From Maridesulfovibrio sp. (lineage in GTDB: Bacteria > Desulfobacterota > Desulfovibrionia > Desulfovibrionales > Desulfovibrionaceae), in contig NZ_OY787459.1 of NCBI RefSeq assembly GCF_963678865.1, positions 276,501 through 340,500 of the forward strand: DNA of 64,000 nt, read 5' to 3'. The position numbers and the translations under genes are program-made. The notes beneath the pieces are model-generated. The model saw only the letters and a program-made list of their open reading frames with translations. It was not told where the DNA came from and did no database searches. Shown here in pieces: positions 28,292-37,363 of this stretch. Position 1 is the first letter of the stretch. Each line of letters opens with the position of its first letter.

Positions 28292-29887
28292 TTAGCTTAC
28301 CCTGTAATGGCAGCCTATGCTTTTTTTGTTGCGCAAGGCGGCGAGAGTAACAATCAGCGCTGATTGACTGCCGTGAAAGAGGTCAATAAGCGGCCTGCTG
28401 ATGGGGGTTCGCTTGTAGAATGAATGCAGATTGCCATTCAGGTTTTGAAGATCCCCAATTGCCCGGTTCAAACGTGATGTGGAGCGGGTTATACCCACAT
28501 AGTTCCACATTATGTTGCGAATGAAAGCCCAGTCTTGAGCGATGAGGGCCGGGTCTTCATTTTCATTTGAGCCCGGGGCTTCCCAATCCGGTACAGCATT
28601 GAATAATTTCTTGGCAATTTTTGATCTCTTTGCCAGACGGCTGGCAATATCGTCACCGGATGTATAGCCCCAAAGCATTCCTTCCAGCAGGGAGGTGCTG
28701 GCAAGGCGGTTTCCGCCATGAACACCGGTACAGGAGCATTCGCCAATGGCATAAAGGCGGTCCAGAGTGGATTTGCCCTTTTCATCAACCAGCACCCCGC
28801 CGCAGAAGTAGTGTGCCGCCGGGACAACCGGGATGGGCTGGTTGTTGATATCGATACCATTATCAAGGCATTTCCCGTAGATGGTCGGGAATCTTGTGGG
28901 CAGGTCCTGCTTTACATGGTTCGCGGCATCCAGATAGACGCATTCTTCCTTGGTGCGCAGCATTTCCTCAAGTATCGATCTGGTGACAATATCACGGGGT
29001 GCCAGATCGCCACGAGGGTCGTAGCGATGCATGAAAGGCTCACCGTAACAGTTGATAAGTTTTGCACCTTCTCCACGGACAGCTTCGGATATAAGGAAGC
29101 GGCGGCTGGCTCTTGTGCGTACCCGTTGGAAAAAGGAAGTGGGGTGGAACTGAACCATTTCCGCATTGATCACCCTTGCCTTGGCGCGGTTGGCCATAGC
29201 TATACCTGACCCGATGGAACCGGGGGTGTTGGTGGTATGCAGGTAAATCTGGCCCAGTCCGCCTGTTGCCAGTACGGTGAAATCGGCTAGAAACGTTTCC
29301 ACCATATTCAGTGATTCATTGTAAACATAGGCTCCGAGACATTTGTTACTCAGGGAATATCTGAATTCATTGTCACGGGCATGGTGATGGTTGGTTAAAA
29401 GATCGATAGCGGTCCTGTTGGCACAGACCCGGATGTATGGATGTTTAGCCACATATTGAGTAAGCACATCCATGATCGATTGTCCGGTATGGTCTGCACA
29501 ATAGAGGATGCGGTTGACAGCATGGCCGCCTTCTTTGGTCAGGCTGAATTCTCCGTCATCTTTTTTATGGAAAGCAACGGGATATTTTTCCAGCAGGAGC
29601 TTTTTCAGGATCTCAGGTCCTTGTTTAGCTAATGCCCGCACCGCTTTTTTATTGTTGTAATTCCAACCGGCGGTATAAATATCCTTTTCCAGTAGCTTGG
29701 GTGAATCATCCGGTCCGGTATAGACAATGCCGCCCTGGGCCAGCCTTGTGTTACCGGTAAAGAGGTCATCTCCCGGAGTTAAGAGTGTTACTTCAATACC
29801 TTTTTCTGCTATCGTCAGAGCTGATATACACCCGGCGATACCTGATCCGATAATTAAAACTTCAGTTTTTATCCGGTTTTCTTGCAT
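28292..29887 (-). CDS. nadB: L-aspartate oxidase
   Basis: FAD enzyme that oxidises aspartate to iminoaspartate, first step of de novo NAD synthesis. The 531-residue protein has the FAD-binding IIGSGIAGCISAL (about 12-24), QFHPTSF substrate loop, RGEGAKLIN, and LYAIGECSCTGVHGGNRLASTSLLEG near residue 385. The family overlaps with fumarate reductase flavoproteins, but the nadA-nadC context settles it. Last gene of the nadC-nadA-nadB run. Confidence 0.95.
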   Translation of the reverse strand: MQENRIKTEVLIIGSGIAGCISALTIAEKGIEVTLLTPGDDLFTGNTRLAQGGIVYTGPDDSPKLLEKDIYTAGWNYNNKKAVRALAKQGPEILKKLLLEKYPVAFHKKDDGEFSLTKEGGHAVNRILYCADHTGQSIMDVLTQYVAKHPYIRVCANRTAIDLLTNHHHARDNEFRYSLSNKCLGAYVYNESLNMVETFLADFTVLATGGLGQIYLHTTNTPGSIGSGIAMANRAKARVINAEMVQFHPTSFFQRVRTRASRRFLISEAVRGEGAKLINCYGEPFMHRYDPRGDLAPRDIVTRSILEEMLRTKEECVYLDAANHVKQDLPTRFPTIYGKCLDNGIDINNQPIPVVPAAHYFCGGVLVDEKGKSTLDRLYAIGECSCTGVHGGNRLASTSLLEGMLWGYTSGDDIASRLAKRSKIAKKLFNAVPDWEAPGSNENEDPALIAQDWAFIRNIMWNYVGITRSTSRLNRAIGDLQNLNGNLHSFYKRTPISRPLIDLFHGSQSALIVTLAALRNKKSIGCHYRVS

Positions 29888-29949
29888 GCCTAATATCTCA
29901 TTTTACGGCAGCCTTTACAGGTTCCGGCTAAAGGTTCAATCTGTAGAAT

Positions 29950-30972
29950 TTATTTGCAGACTTCGAGCATCCTTTCGAGAGCCAGTCTTGCCGGTTCCCT
30001 TATGTCGTCTGAAACATCCTCGTAAGGAGCGGTTTCCAGATTCTGGAGAAGCTCAGCAAGATTTTTTTCAGTAATTTTAGCCATATTGCTGCAATAGCTG
30101 ATGCCTAGCGGTATGATGTTTTTTTCAGGGAACATTTCCTTCAACCTGAGTACAAGGTTTGTTTCCGTACCGACGACTATCGTTGTACCCGCAGGGGCTT
30201 CATCAACATATTTAATGAGATATGAAGTCGAACCAGCTCCGTCTGAAGCCCTTACGAGCTCCGGCGGACATTCGGGGTGAATAACTACTTTACAGCCGGG
30301 ATATTCTGCACGGAATTTTTCTATCTGGGCCAGCTTGAAACGCTGGTGAATGGCACAGAGTCCGGGCCAGATGAGAAGTTCCTTGTCCGTGGTTTCCGCA
30401 ACGTCAATCTGGTCTCCTTGAGAACGGACGTTGAGGATCATGCTCTTCTCAGGAGGGATACCGAGGGTTTCCGCAGTATTGAGCGCGAGGTTCCTATCCG
30501 GAAGGAAGAGGACTGCGTCCCCTTGTTCCTGTGCCCAGCGGAGCATCTTTTCGGCATTGGCGGAAGTGCAGACCGTGCCTCCGTGTTTACCGCAGACTGT
30601 TTTTACTGCTGCGGGGGTATTTACGTAAGCAAGCGGAATTATTTTTCGTCCAGTCTCATTGATGAGTCTGGTGAGCACCTTGTCCACCAGCCATGCCGGG
30701 GCCATATTGGCCATGACGCACCCCGCGCTGGCATCGGGAATATAGACCTTCTGGTCTTCCCGGCGCACAATTGCAGCGGATTCAGCCATGAAGTGGACAC
30801 CGCAGAATACAATGTATTCTGCTTCCAGCTTTTCGATCTGGCGGGCCAGTTCCAAAGAATCGCCCTTGAGATCGGTATGTTCTATTATCGCATCAGACTG
30901 GTAATGGTGTCCCAGAATCGCCAGTCTTTTTCCGTATTTCTTCTTTTGTTCAGCAATTATCTCTGAATACAT
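29950..30972 (-). CDS. nadA: quinolinate synthase
   Basis: [4Fe-4S] enzyme condensing iminoaspartate with dihydroxyacetone phosphate to quinolinate. The 340-residue protein has AILGHHYQSD (18-27), cluster cysteines in DASAGCVMAN (C85), HPECPPE and YCSNMAK, the pattern of NadA. I use the AUG at 30972, preceded by a GTAGG site and 11 bp past nadC; the frame extends back into nadC. The 62-bp gap to nadB suggests one transcript. Confidence 0.94.
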   Translation of the reverse strand: MYSEIIAEQKKKYGKRLAILGHHYQSDAIIEHTDLKGDSLELARQIEKLEAEYIVFCGVHFMAESAAIVRREDQKVYIPDASAGCVMANMAPAWLVDKVLTRLINETGRKIIPLAYVNTPAAVKTVCGKHGGTVCTSANAEKMLRWAQEQGDAVLFLPDRNLALNTAETLGIPPEKSMILNVRSQGDQIDVAETTDKELLIWPGLCAIHQRFKLAQIEKFRAEYPGCKVVIHPECPPELVRASDGAGSTSYLIKYVDEAPAGTTIVVGTETNLVLRLKEMFPEKNIIPLGISYCSNMAKITEKNLAELLQNLETAPYEDVSDDIREPARLALERMLEVCK

Positions 30973-30983
30973 CAAAGTATAAC

Positions 30984-31859
30984 CTACATTGGTATGATCT
31001 GCATGCTCATGTCGGAGCATTTGGCGGAGTGGGTGATCCTGCCCACTGAGATATAATCCGGGCCCGCTTCTGCAAGAGCGGCAATGGTTTCAAGGGTCAC
31101 GTTTCCGCTGATCTCGGTTTCAATTTCATCGGGAATAGTGGCGATGGCAGCTTTTGCTTCGTCAAAGGTCATGTTGTCGAGCATGATGCGCTCGACTTTT
31201 GTGGCTACTGCTTCATCCACTTCTTCCTGATTACGGCATTCCACCTCAATGGGCGGACATTCATCACCATATTTGGCACGCAGTTTTTCCACGGCGGATG
31301 TGATTGATCCGGCGCGGTCAATATGATTGTCCTTAAGCATAAGCATTTCCACCAGGTTGAGGCGGTGGTTTTTCGCTCCGCCGCAAAGGACAGCGTATTT
31401 TTCAGGATAACGCAGGCCGGGCAGGGTCTTGCGGGTATCGAGGAGGATAGTCTCGCAATGATCCAGCGCGTCTACGTATTTACGGGTTTCTGTCGCTATT
31501 CCGGACATGTGGGAGATGAAATTCAGGATAACCCGTTCCGCCTTGAGGAGCAGGCCGGCAGGTCCCTGAATGGCCGCGATGAGCGTACCCTTGGAGATTT
31601 TTTCTCCTTCATCAACATTAAGATGCACCTGACACTTGTTTTCCTGATCTGCAAATTCAAGAATCAAGTTAATGAGGGGCAGTCCGGAGATTACAGTATC
31701 TTCTTTAGCAATGATCTGAGCAGTGGCAATATCGTCCTGCTCAAACAGGCCCATAGAGGTCAGATCAGGGCCGTCTTCGCTTAAAGCTATGCGTATAGTG
31801 GCCAGAAGAAACATTTTTGCTTCGGCCTGAAAAAAATCATTAAATGTGTTTTTACTCAT
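30984..31859 (-). CDS. nadC: nicotinate-nucleotide pyrophosphorylase (carboxylating)
   Basis: Converts quinolinate and PRPP to nicotinate mononucleotide. The 291-residue protein shows ERVILNFISHMSGIATETR, DTRKTLPGLR, GGAKNHRLNLVEMLMLKDNH and the TIM-barrel end ISVGRITHSAK. AUG at 31859 follows CAGGAA; the frame runs further upstream through 31940 without better evidence. First gene of the NAD operon; a palindrome ACGAAATTTCGT lies 46 bp upstream of its start. Confidence 0.95.
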   Translation of the reverse strand: MSKNTFNDFFQAEAKMFLLATIRIALSEDGPDLTSMGLFEQDDIATAQIIAKEDTVISGLPLINLILEFADQENKCQVHLNVDEGEKISKGTLIAAIQGPAGLLLKAERVILNFISHMSGIATETRKYVDALDHCETILLDTRKTLPGLRYPEKYAVLCGGAKNHRLNLVEMLMLKDNHIDRAGSITSAVEKLRAKYGDECPPIEVECRNQEEVDEAVATKVERIMLDNMTFDEAKAAIATIPDEIETEISGNVTLETIAALAEAGPDYISVGRITHSAKCSDMSMQIIPM

Positions 31860-31904
31860 ATGATTCCTGTTAATATTTTGTAACATTCTGTTTGAGGTCA
31901 TGTA

Positions 31905-31916
31905 ACGAAATTTCGT
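31905..31916. promoter_or_regulatory. palindrome, candidate operator
   Basis: The perfect 12-bp palindrome ACGAAATTTCGT lies in the 171-bp divergent spacer between nadC and mgtE. Its placement fits an operator, for example for a NAD-pathway repressor, but I cannot name the regulator and no regulator gene is nearby. Confidence 0.35.
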
Positions 31917-32030
31917 ATCCCGTTTTGTGAGGCAGCACAAGGGCTGAGAAGGATTTCACAAACTAATTTTTCAACTGTTTCAAGGTGATAAATTTTGACC
32001 TTTGGGTCTATTTGGTATAGTTGAAGCGCC

Positions 32031-33383
32031 ATGGCGAATCCAAAAGGAATACCCGAACCACTCCGGCGGTGGCAGGAACACGGCAAAGGGCGCGCAGGTG
32101 AAGTTGATCAGCGTGTTATTGATGCTATGCACCCTGCGGATGCTGCAGACCATATTGAAGAACTCGGCCTTGAAGAACAGGTCAAGTTTATCAAACAGCT
32201 GCCTATCCGTGATGCCGCAGATTCCATTGCCGAGATGGAAGAATACGACCAACGGGAGCTGATTAAAAGGCTTAATGTAGGCATGGCCGCCCGTATCCTT
32301 GAGATAATGTCCCCGGATGATGCCACGGACATTCTTGAGGGCCTTGATGATGATCTGCGGGAAACCCTCCTGCGTCAGATCAAAGCCGAGGACAGGGAAG
32401 AAATTTCAACCCTGCTGACTTTCGATCCTGATACCGCAGGTGGTGTAATGACCACCGAGGTAGCCATTGTCCGAGATAACATGACCGTGGATCAGGCCAT
32501 TGCCGCTATCCGTAAGGAAGTTGAAGACAAAAGTATCCCTTATTATGCTTATGTGGTTGGACGCCGTAATCAACTGGTTGGCGTTGTATCCATGCGTGAC
32601 CTGCTTATCTCTCGTGCCGGTAAAATGCTTACCGACCTGACTCATAACCAGCATTTAATTTCCGTTACCTACAATGTGGATAAAGAGGAAGTTGCCCGGC
32701 TCATCGCGCACTACAATTTCCTGGCCATGCCTGTTACCGATTTTGACCATCGTTTCATCGGTGTTGTTACTGTTGATGATGTCATTGACATTATTAATGA
32801 AGAAGCCAGCGAAGATATGCAGTCAATGGTTGGTGCGGGTACTGACGAAACCGTTGATTCCCCGTGGGGATATTCGGTGAAAAAACGTTTGCCGTGGCTG
32901 ATTATCAACGTGGCAAACTCCGCTGTTTCCGCATGGGTGGTCCATCTTTTTGAAGGCAATATCGCTAAAATGGCTATTTTGGCCGTATTGATGCCCATTG
33001 TTGCCAACCAGGCAGGTAATACCGGACAGCAGGCCCTTGCGGTCATGATCAGGCAGTTTGCAACTGAAAAATTTGACCGCAAAAAATCATGGGAAGCGGT
33101 TCTGCGTGAATTTAAAATCGGCCTTGCCAATGGCATCTGTATTGCCCTGTTGGTGCTCGGCGCTGTTTTTATGCTGACCAGTAATTATACGCTGGCTATG
33201 GTTATGTCCGGGGCGCTGTTTATTGATATGGTGTTAGGTGCTGTTGTGGGGGGGGCAATTCCGATTATTCTTAAGGAATTCGGACGTGACCCGGCGCAGG
33301 CTTCATCCATTTTCCTGACGACGATAACGGATAGTTTCGGATTCCTTTCGCTTTTGGGACTTGCAGGATTCTTTCTACTGTAG
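32031..33383 (+). CDS. mgtE: magnesium transporter MgtE
   Basis: Mg2+ channel/transporter of the inner membrane. The 450-residue protein has the N-terminal superhelical MgtE_N domain (about 20-125, with HPADAADHIEEL), tandem CBS domains (about 130-250, MTTEVAIVRDNMTVDQAI) that sense Mg2+, the plug helix, and five C-terminal membrane segments (about 285-450). Length matches the family. The start AUG at 32031 has no strong ribosome site. No M-box riboswitch is seen upstream. A terminator follows. Confidence 0.95.
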   Translation: MANPKGIPEPLRRWQEHGKGRAGEVDQRVIDAMHPADAADHIEELGLEEQVKFIKQLPIRDAADSIAEMEEYDQRELIKRLNVGMAARILEIMSPDDATDILEGLDDDLRETLLRQIKAEDREEISTLLTFDPDTAGGVMTTEVAIVRDNMTVDQAIAAIRKEVEDKSIPYYAYVVGRRNQLVGVVSMRDLLISRAGKMLTDLTHNQHLISVTYNVDKEEVARLIAHYNFLAMPVTDFDHRFIGVVTVDDVIDIINEEASEDMQSMVGAGTDETVDSPWGYSVKKRLPWLIINVANSAVSAWVVHLFEGNIAKMAILAVLMPIVANQAGNTGQQALAVMIRQFATEKFDRKKSWEAVLREFKIGLANGICIALLVLGAVFMLTSNYTLAMVMSGALFIDMVLGAVVGGAIPIILKEFGRDPAQASSIFLTTITDSFGFLSLLGLAGFFLL

Positions 33384-33406
33384 TTGCAAAGAATGCTATA
33401 TATTTC

Positions 33407-33446
33407 GACCCATCTGAGTATTTAACACTCGGGTGGGTCTTTTTTT
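33407..33446 (+). terminator. intrinsic terminator after mgtE
   Basis: Stem GACCCATCTGAGT / ACTCGGGTGGGTC with two wobble or mismatch positions, followed by seven T. Confidence 0.88.
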
Positions 33447-33609
33447 GAGATTTAATTAAAAATTACGACTTTTTTCTATTGAACGGTGAAGGGGTAAAAG
33501 GTACCTTTTTAAAAATAAAATTCTGCGGCATGTGTTTTGAACATAAAGCAGGCAATCCGGTAAATTCCCGGTATGATCGGGCTTTCGTCCGGCTGAAATG
33601 AGGTTAGAG

Positions 33610-35034
33610 ATGAAAAAAGTCGAAAAACTTATCAATCATATTATATCAAGGGTAAATATAAACCTCAGGCCCATGGGGTTGGATATAGAGCAGGTACTGA
33701 GAACCACATTGGAAGACAATGAGATGGCTTCAGACTATGCCTATTATGCGCTTTCCATTGACCATCCCATTTATTTCCGGTTTCGGGAAAGTAATCTTGG
33801 CGGATCATATTTTCTTGGAAAATGTGATGTCGACCGTTCAATCATTATCAGAAGTGATATTCGCGGTGATGAACTCAAGGCGGCCGGAACTAAAGTTGAG
33901 TTCGGAGGTATTAAGACAGAACTTTACCGAGATGAAATCATTCTGGTTGTAAACAGTTTCTTGTATAAAACACTAGTTCATAATCATTCCCGCAATCCCG
34001 AAATTCCGGAATTGTTTCGAATCCAAAATACTGTTTCCATGCATTACGCCAATATTCATGGAACAACTACTGAAGGGGCCTATCTTGGAGCTTTCGCCAC
34101 GGTGGACCTTTCCGTAATGCATAATTGCATTGTCGGTGACTACAGTTATGTTCAAGCCGGGGACCTTGCCAAGATGTGTCTCGATCCTGGTCGTATCTGG
34201 ATCAAGGCTGACGGAAAATATGAATTTGCTTACCGTTATCCTCAAGCTATTCTTGAAAAATATATATCCTGGGATCATAATGGTGAACTTGTCGGTTTAT
34301 TTGCTGATTTTCTTAAAAACCGCAGGAATGATTTTTTGCCTGTGTATGATTCTCTGGCTCCTAAATATCCTGTATGGGTTCCGGCTAACGCTTTTGTGAG
34401 CCGTTATGCGGTAGTCAGAGGTGATTGTGATATCGGTGAAAACTGCCTTGTGGCTCAGCGGGCATATATAGAAAATTCAGTGCTTGGAACCGGGTCTAAT
34501 GCTCAGGAAAACAGTTTTATCGTGGATACTCATTTTGCAGGGCTGGTCGTCGTGGCTCACGGTGGTAAGCTTGTTCATTCTTATATCGATGAAAAAGTGT
34601 TTATCGGGTTTAATTCTTTTCTGTATGGAACCAAAGAGAATAAAGTATCTGTGGGGTCTGGCTCAATCATCATGCCGCACACAATTATACATGCTTCAGA
34701 GCCCATTGATATCCCGGATGAAACCATAGCTTGGGGATATATTACCAAGCAGAGTGATCTAGCAAGCAACTCCATGTCACTTGCTGAATTTGCTAAATTG
34801 AAGGAAATAAGCATAGACAGAATGAGATTCAGCGGAGACGGAGCCGCGTTTGTCCGAGATTTTCAGAACCGTATCGAGCATATACTTGTGGATAACGGTG
34901 CCAGATATAACGGTAAGCCGGAAAGCAGGGGGCATGCTCAGAAAACACAGTATGTTTCCTACAATTTGTTCCAGCCTTACCTTAGCGGAGAAAAGAAAGG
35001 AATGTTCCCGACAATTATTGTTGAGGATGATTAG
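33610..35034 (+). CDS. left-handed beta-helix (hexapeptide-like) protein, unknown function
   Basis: The 474-residue protein (AUG at 33610 with GAGG six bases upstream; an AUG four codons earlier also exists) has an N-terminal alpha/beta part, then irregular hexapeptide-type stretches such as TTTEGAYLGAFATVDLSVMHNCIVGDYSYVQAGD split here for brevity, and a second block NAFVSRYAVVRGDCDIGENC...VLGTGSNAQENSFI...VFIGFNSFLYG. The pattern suggests a LbetaH fold like gamma-carbonic anhydrases or acyltransferases, with histidines in VVAHGGKLVHS and MPHTIIH that could bind metal. Enzyme activity is not assignable. It is monocistronic between terminators. Confidence 0.55.
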   Translation: MKKVEKLINHIISRVNINLRPMGLDIEQVLRTTLEDNEMASDYAYYALSIDHPIYFRFRESNLGGSYFLGKCDVDRSIIIRSDIRGDELKAAGTKVEFGGIKTELYRDEIILVVNSFLYKTLVHNHSRNPEIPELFRIQNTVSMHYANIHGTTTEGAYLGAFATVDLSVMHNCIVGDYSYVQAGDLAKMCLDPGRIWIKADGKYEFAYRYPQAILEKYISWDHNGELVGLFADFLKNRRNDFLPVYDSLAPKYPVWVPANAFVSRYAVVRGDCDIGENCLVAQRAYIENSVLGTGSNAQENSFIVDTHFAGLVVVAHGGKLVHSYIDEKVFIGFNSFLYGTKENKVSVGSGSIIMPHTIIHASEPIDIPDETIAWGYITKQSDLASNSMSLAEFAKLKEISIDRMRFSGDGAAFVRDFQNRIEHILVDNGARYNGKPESRGHAQKTQYVSYNLFQPYLSGEKKGMFPTIIVEDD

Positions 35035-35090
35035 GAGACTTCTGGCTTTGGCAGCAGGTCTTAAAAAAAGTTCAGTTAATTAAAAACAGA

Positions 35091-35128
35091 AAAGCCCGCA
35101 ATCAGGAATGATTGCGGGCTTTTTTTAT
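35091..35128 (+). terminator. intrinsic terminator
   Basis: Perfect stem AAAGCCCGCAATC / GATTGCGGGCTTT with loop AGGAAT and a following T tract; closes the beta-helix gene and, being symmetric, may also serve adk. Confidence 0.9.
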
Positions 35129-35145
35129 TTTCGGCTAACTTCGAA

Positions 35146-35817
35146 CTAAACGAGCTGACCCATGAGGGTTTCTTTGATCTCGTCGATGGTGCCTTCACCA
35201 TTGAGTTCGATGTATTTGAAGCCAGCTTTAGGAGCCAGATCTTTGTAGAAGTATGCAGCAGCAATAGTACCAGTGTTATCATCGTAGTAGATGTCGTGGC
35301 GTTTGTTGATTGCATCTTCGTCCTGGTCATCAGCGCGCTCGGAAAGAGCACCGCCACATACGCGACATTTGTCTCCGTCGGGCTTGATAGCGTCGATGAA
35401 TTTGTTGTTGGGGTGGTTAGGATCGTTTTCGCAGAGGCGACGGCCCATGATGCGGTTTTTAGCAACTTCGCGGGGAAGCAGGATTTCGATAACGAAGTCG
35501 AGCTTTACGCCGTCTTTTTCAAGAGCTTCCCAGAGCTTTTCAGCCTGAACGATGGAGCGGGGGAAACCGTCAAGCAGCCAGCCGTTTTCGCCGGAAGACT
35601 GGAGAACGTCGAGAACCATGGGAATGGTGATATCATCGGGAACGAGTTCACCTTTGTCGATGTACTCTTTAGCTTTCATGCCGAGTTCGGTGCCGCCACC
35701 GATATGCTTACGGAAGATAGCGCCGGACTCGATGTGATCGAGGTCGTATTTTTTCTTTGCGAGAGCGCCCTGAGTACCTTTACCACTACCGTTGGGTCCA
35801 AAAATAAGAATATTCAC
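35146..35817 (-). CDS. adk: adenylate kinase, zinc-lid type
   Basis: Interconverts AMP, ADP and ATP. The 223-residue protein has the P-loop GPNGSGKGTQ (7-16), the NMP-binding DGFPRS motif (83-88) and a lid with C129, C151 and C154 that looks zinc-binding. The start is GUG, supported by AGGAGG six bases upstream. The N-terminus MNILIFGPNGSGKGT differs from the usual MRIILLGPPGAGKGT, a variant I associate with Desulfovibrio. Last gene of the minus-strand group. Confidence 0.9.
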   Translation of the reverse strand: MNILIFGPNGSGKGTQGALAKKKYDLDHIESGAIFRKHIGGGTELGMKAKEYIDKGELVPDDITIPMVLDVLQSSGENGWLLDGFPRSIVQAEKLWEALEKDGVKLDFVIEILLPREVAKNRIMGRRLCENDPNHPNNKFIDAIKPDGDKCRVCGGALSERADDQDEDAINKRHDIYYDDNTGTIAAAYFYKDLAPKAGFKYIELNGEGTIDEIKETLMGQLV

Positions 35818-35888
35818 TGTTGTCCTCCTAAAGAATTAGTAACAAATTTCACAAAGTTCTAAACCTTGCCGTCGTCGCTGTCAATGCC

Positions 35889-36911
35889 CTAGTTAACTTT
35901 GAATAACAGTCCTTTTTTACGGACTTTAACAACCTTATTTCCCGGAAATTGACAGGTGGTTCCTGATTTACGTGCAGAATATGCCTGATCAAGATTCATA
36001 ATTGAATCGAAAAGGGCGTGTCCCGGTCCAAGGTCGTCTAAAATCTTCTTATAAATACGAAGTCTTAATGCAGGATGGCATTTGTTCAAAATTGAACAAG
36101 ATAATTCAATTCCGTTATCATTCTGTTCAGCCAGACTTAAAATTTCCGTAACCTGATCTTTCCAAAAATCTTCATCAAGCTCAGCCTGATTTTTTAACCG
36201 GAGCAGCCCCGCACCAAGATTGGGATTCTCTTCATTCAGCAGGGGCATAATGTTGTTGCGGATTCTGTTACGGGTGTATGCCTCACTGGTATTACTCTCA
36301 TCTTCCCGCCACGGGCAGTTGATTGCATGCAGAAAAGTTTCCAGTTCCCTTTTATCAGTAGATAACAACGGGCGTAGCAGTTTGCGCTGCGGATCATACG
36401 CATCCATCCCGGCAAGGGCCGGCCAGCCGGTGCCGCGAATCAGCCGCATAACCACATCTTCTGCCAGATCTCCCAGATGATGGGCCAGAAGGAGAAAGTC
36501 CGCACCGAATTTATCCAGGCAGCTACTGAAAAAATCATAGCGGATTATACGTCCGGCCTCTTCAAGACCTATTGAATGCTCTTCGGCATAGCCCTTTACG
36601 TCGGCCTTGAGAAATTCCACCGGTACATTCAACCGCTCGCACAGTTCCTTTACAAAAGCCCCGTCTCCGGCAGACTCATCTCTCAAGCCATGATCCACAT
36701 GGGCGCAAAAAACCCTGCCCCCCGATTTTCGGGCGAGCAGGGTAGCAATAATCAGTAGGGCAGTAGAATCAATACCGCCGGATACGCCGACGAGCATGGT
36801 GGAGGCTGTAAAATCTTTCCCTGACTTCTGTTTACCAAATTTTTCAATATTCAGACATAACCGGGCTAACCTCGGATTAAGCTCCTGAATTGATTTTGGT
36901 AGTGATCCCAT
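35889..36911 (-). CDS. tilS: tRNA(Ile)-lysidine synthase
   Basis: Modifies C34 of tRNA-Ile(CAU) to lysidine so that it reads AUA. The 340-residue protein has the PP-loop SGGIDST (44-50), HVDHGLRDESAGD, LAHHLGDLAEDVVMRL and RPLLS, as in TilS; the C-terminal domain is short. The AUG at 36911 has no clear ribosome site. A structured repeat fills the spacer before it. Confidence 0.92.
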   Translation of the reverse strand: MGSLPKSIQELNPRLARLCLNIEKFGKQKSGKDFTASTMLVGVSGGIDSTALLIIATLLARKSGGRVFCAHVDHGLRDESAGDGAFVKELCERLNVPVEFLKADVKGYAEEHSIGLEEAGRIIRYDFFSSCLDKFGADFLLLAHHLGDLAEDVVMRLIRGTGWPALAGMDAYDPQRKLLRPLLSTDKRELETFLHAINCPWREDESNTSEAYTRNRIRNNIMPLLNEENPNLGAGLLRLKNQAELDEDFWKDQVTEILSLAEQNDNGIELSCSILNKCHPALRLRIYKKILDDLGPGHALFDSIMNLDQAYSARKSGTTCQFPGNKVVKVRKKGLLFKVN

Positions 36912-37016
36912 TTGGTTAAAAGCACGGCGAAGCCAATTAAAAGTTTTTGAAGAGTCCAGAGAAACTTTTTACAAAAAGCTTCTTTGGCCCTCGGAGAGCC
37001 GCCGGAGGCATGCCTT
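36912..37016 (-). repeat. structured intergenic repeat, copy 2
   Basis: Read on the plus strand it starts CGGCGAAGCC, then ATTAAAAGTTTTTG, and ends GAGCCGCCGGAGGCA, the same ends as the spacer at 9181-9358. The core forms a hairpin of about 15 bp (CCAAAGAAGCTTTTT / AAAAAGTTTCTCTGG, 13 of 15 paired). It contains no gene and separates the 111-residue gene from tilS. Confidence 0.6.
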
Positions 37017-37352
37017 TTACAAATGCACACCGAGATCCATGATGACTTTATCCATGTAGTCGAGCATATGGTTGCGCTGTTCCGCGGTGGCGTAGGCTAC
37101 GCATTCGCAACGGATTTTGTTCTGCGCACGAACCAGCAGCTCAATTTTCATGCTGTTTTCCATGACTTCAAGGGCCATGAAGTAGGGACCGCATTCACCG
37201 AGATGTTCCTTCTGAACATCCTGAAGAAGATCTTCGGGAATGGGCAGATAAAAAATATCGTCGATAGGCCCGGAAAAGCCGATTTCCTTAAGAGCATCGA
37301 CTATTTTAGTCAGGTCTTCGTTATAAATATCTTCAAGAAGGTAATTTCTCAT
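37017..37352 (-). CDS. conserved hypothetical protein, 111 residues
   Basis: A small soluble acidic protein (MRNYLLEDIYNEDLTKIVDA...), alpha/beta by pattern, with two cysteines in IRCECVAYA. I recognise no domain. It sits 11 bp behind hemA and ahead of tilS, with the ribosome site AAGGAC before its AUG, so it is probably expressed with the heme genes. Role unknown. Confidence 0.7.
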   Translation of the reverse strand: MRNYLLEDIYNEDLTKIVDALKEIGFSGPIDDIFYLPIPEDLLQDVQKEHLGECGPYFMALEVMENSMKIELLVRAQNKIRCECVAYATAEQRNHMLDYMDKVIMDLGVHL

Positions 37353-37363
37353 GAATCAGTCCT

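Noticed and set aside
31917..32030. Mg2+ (M-box) riboswitch before mgtE
   Set aside because: The spacer is too short and shows none of the conserved blocks.
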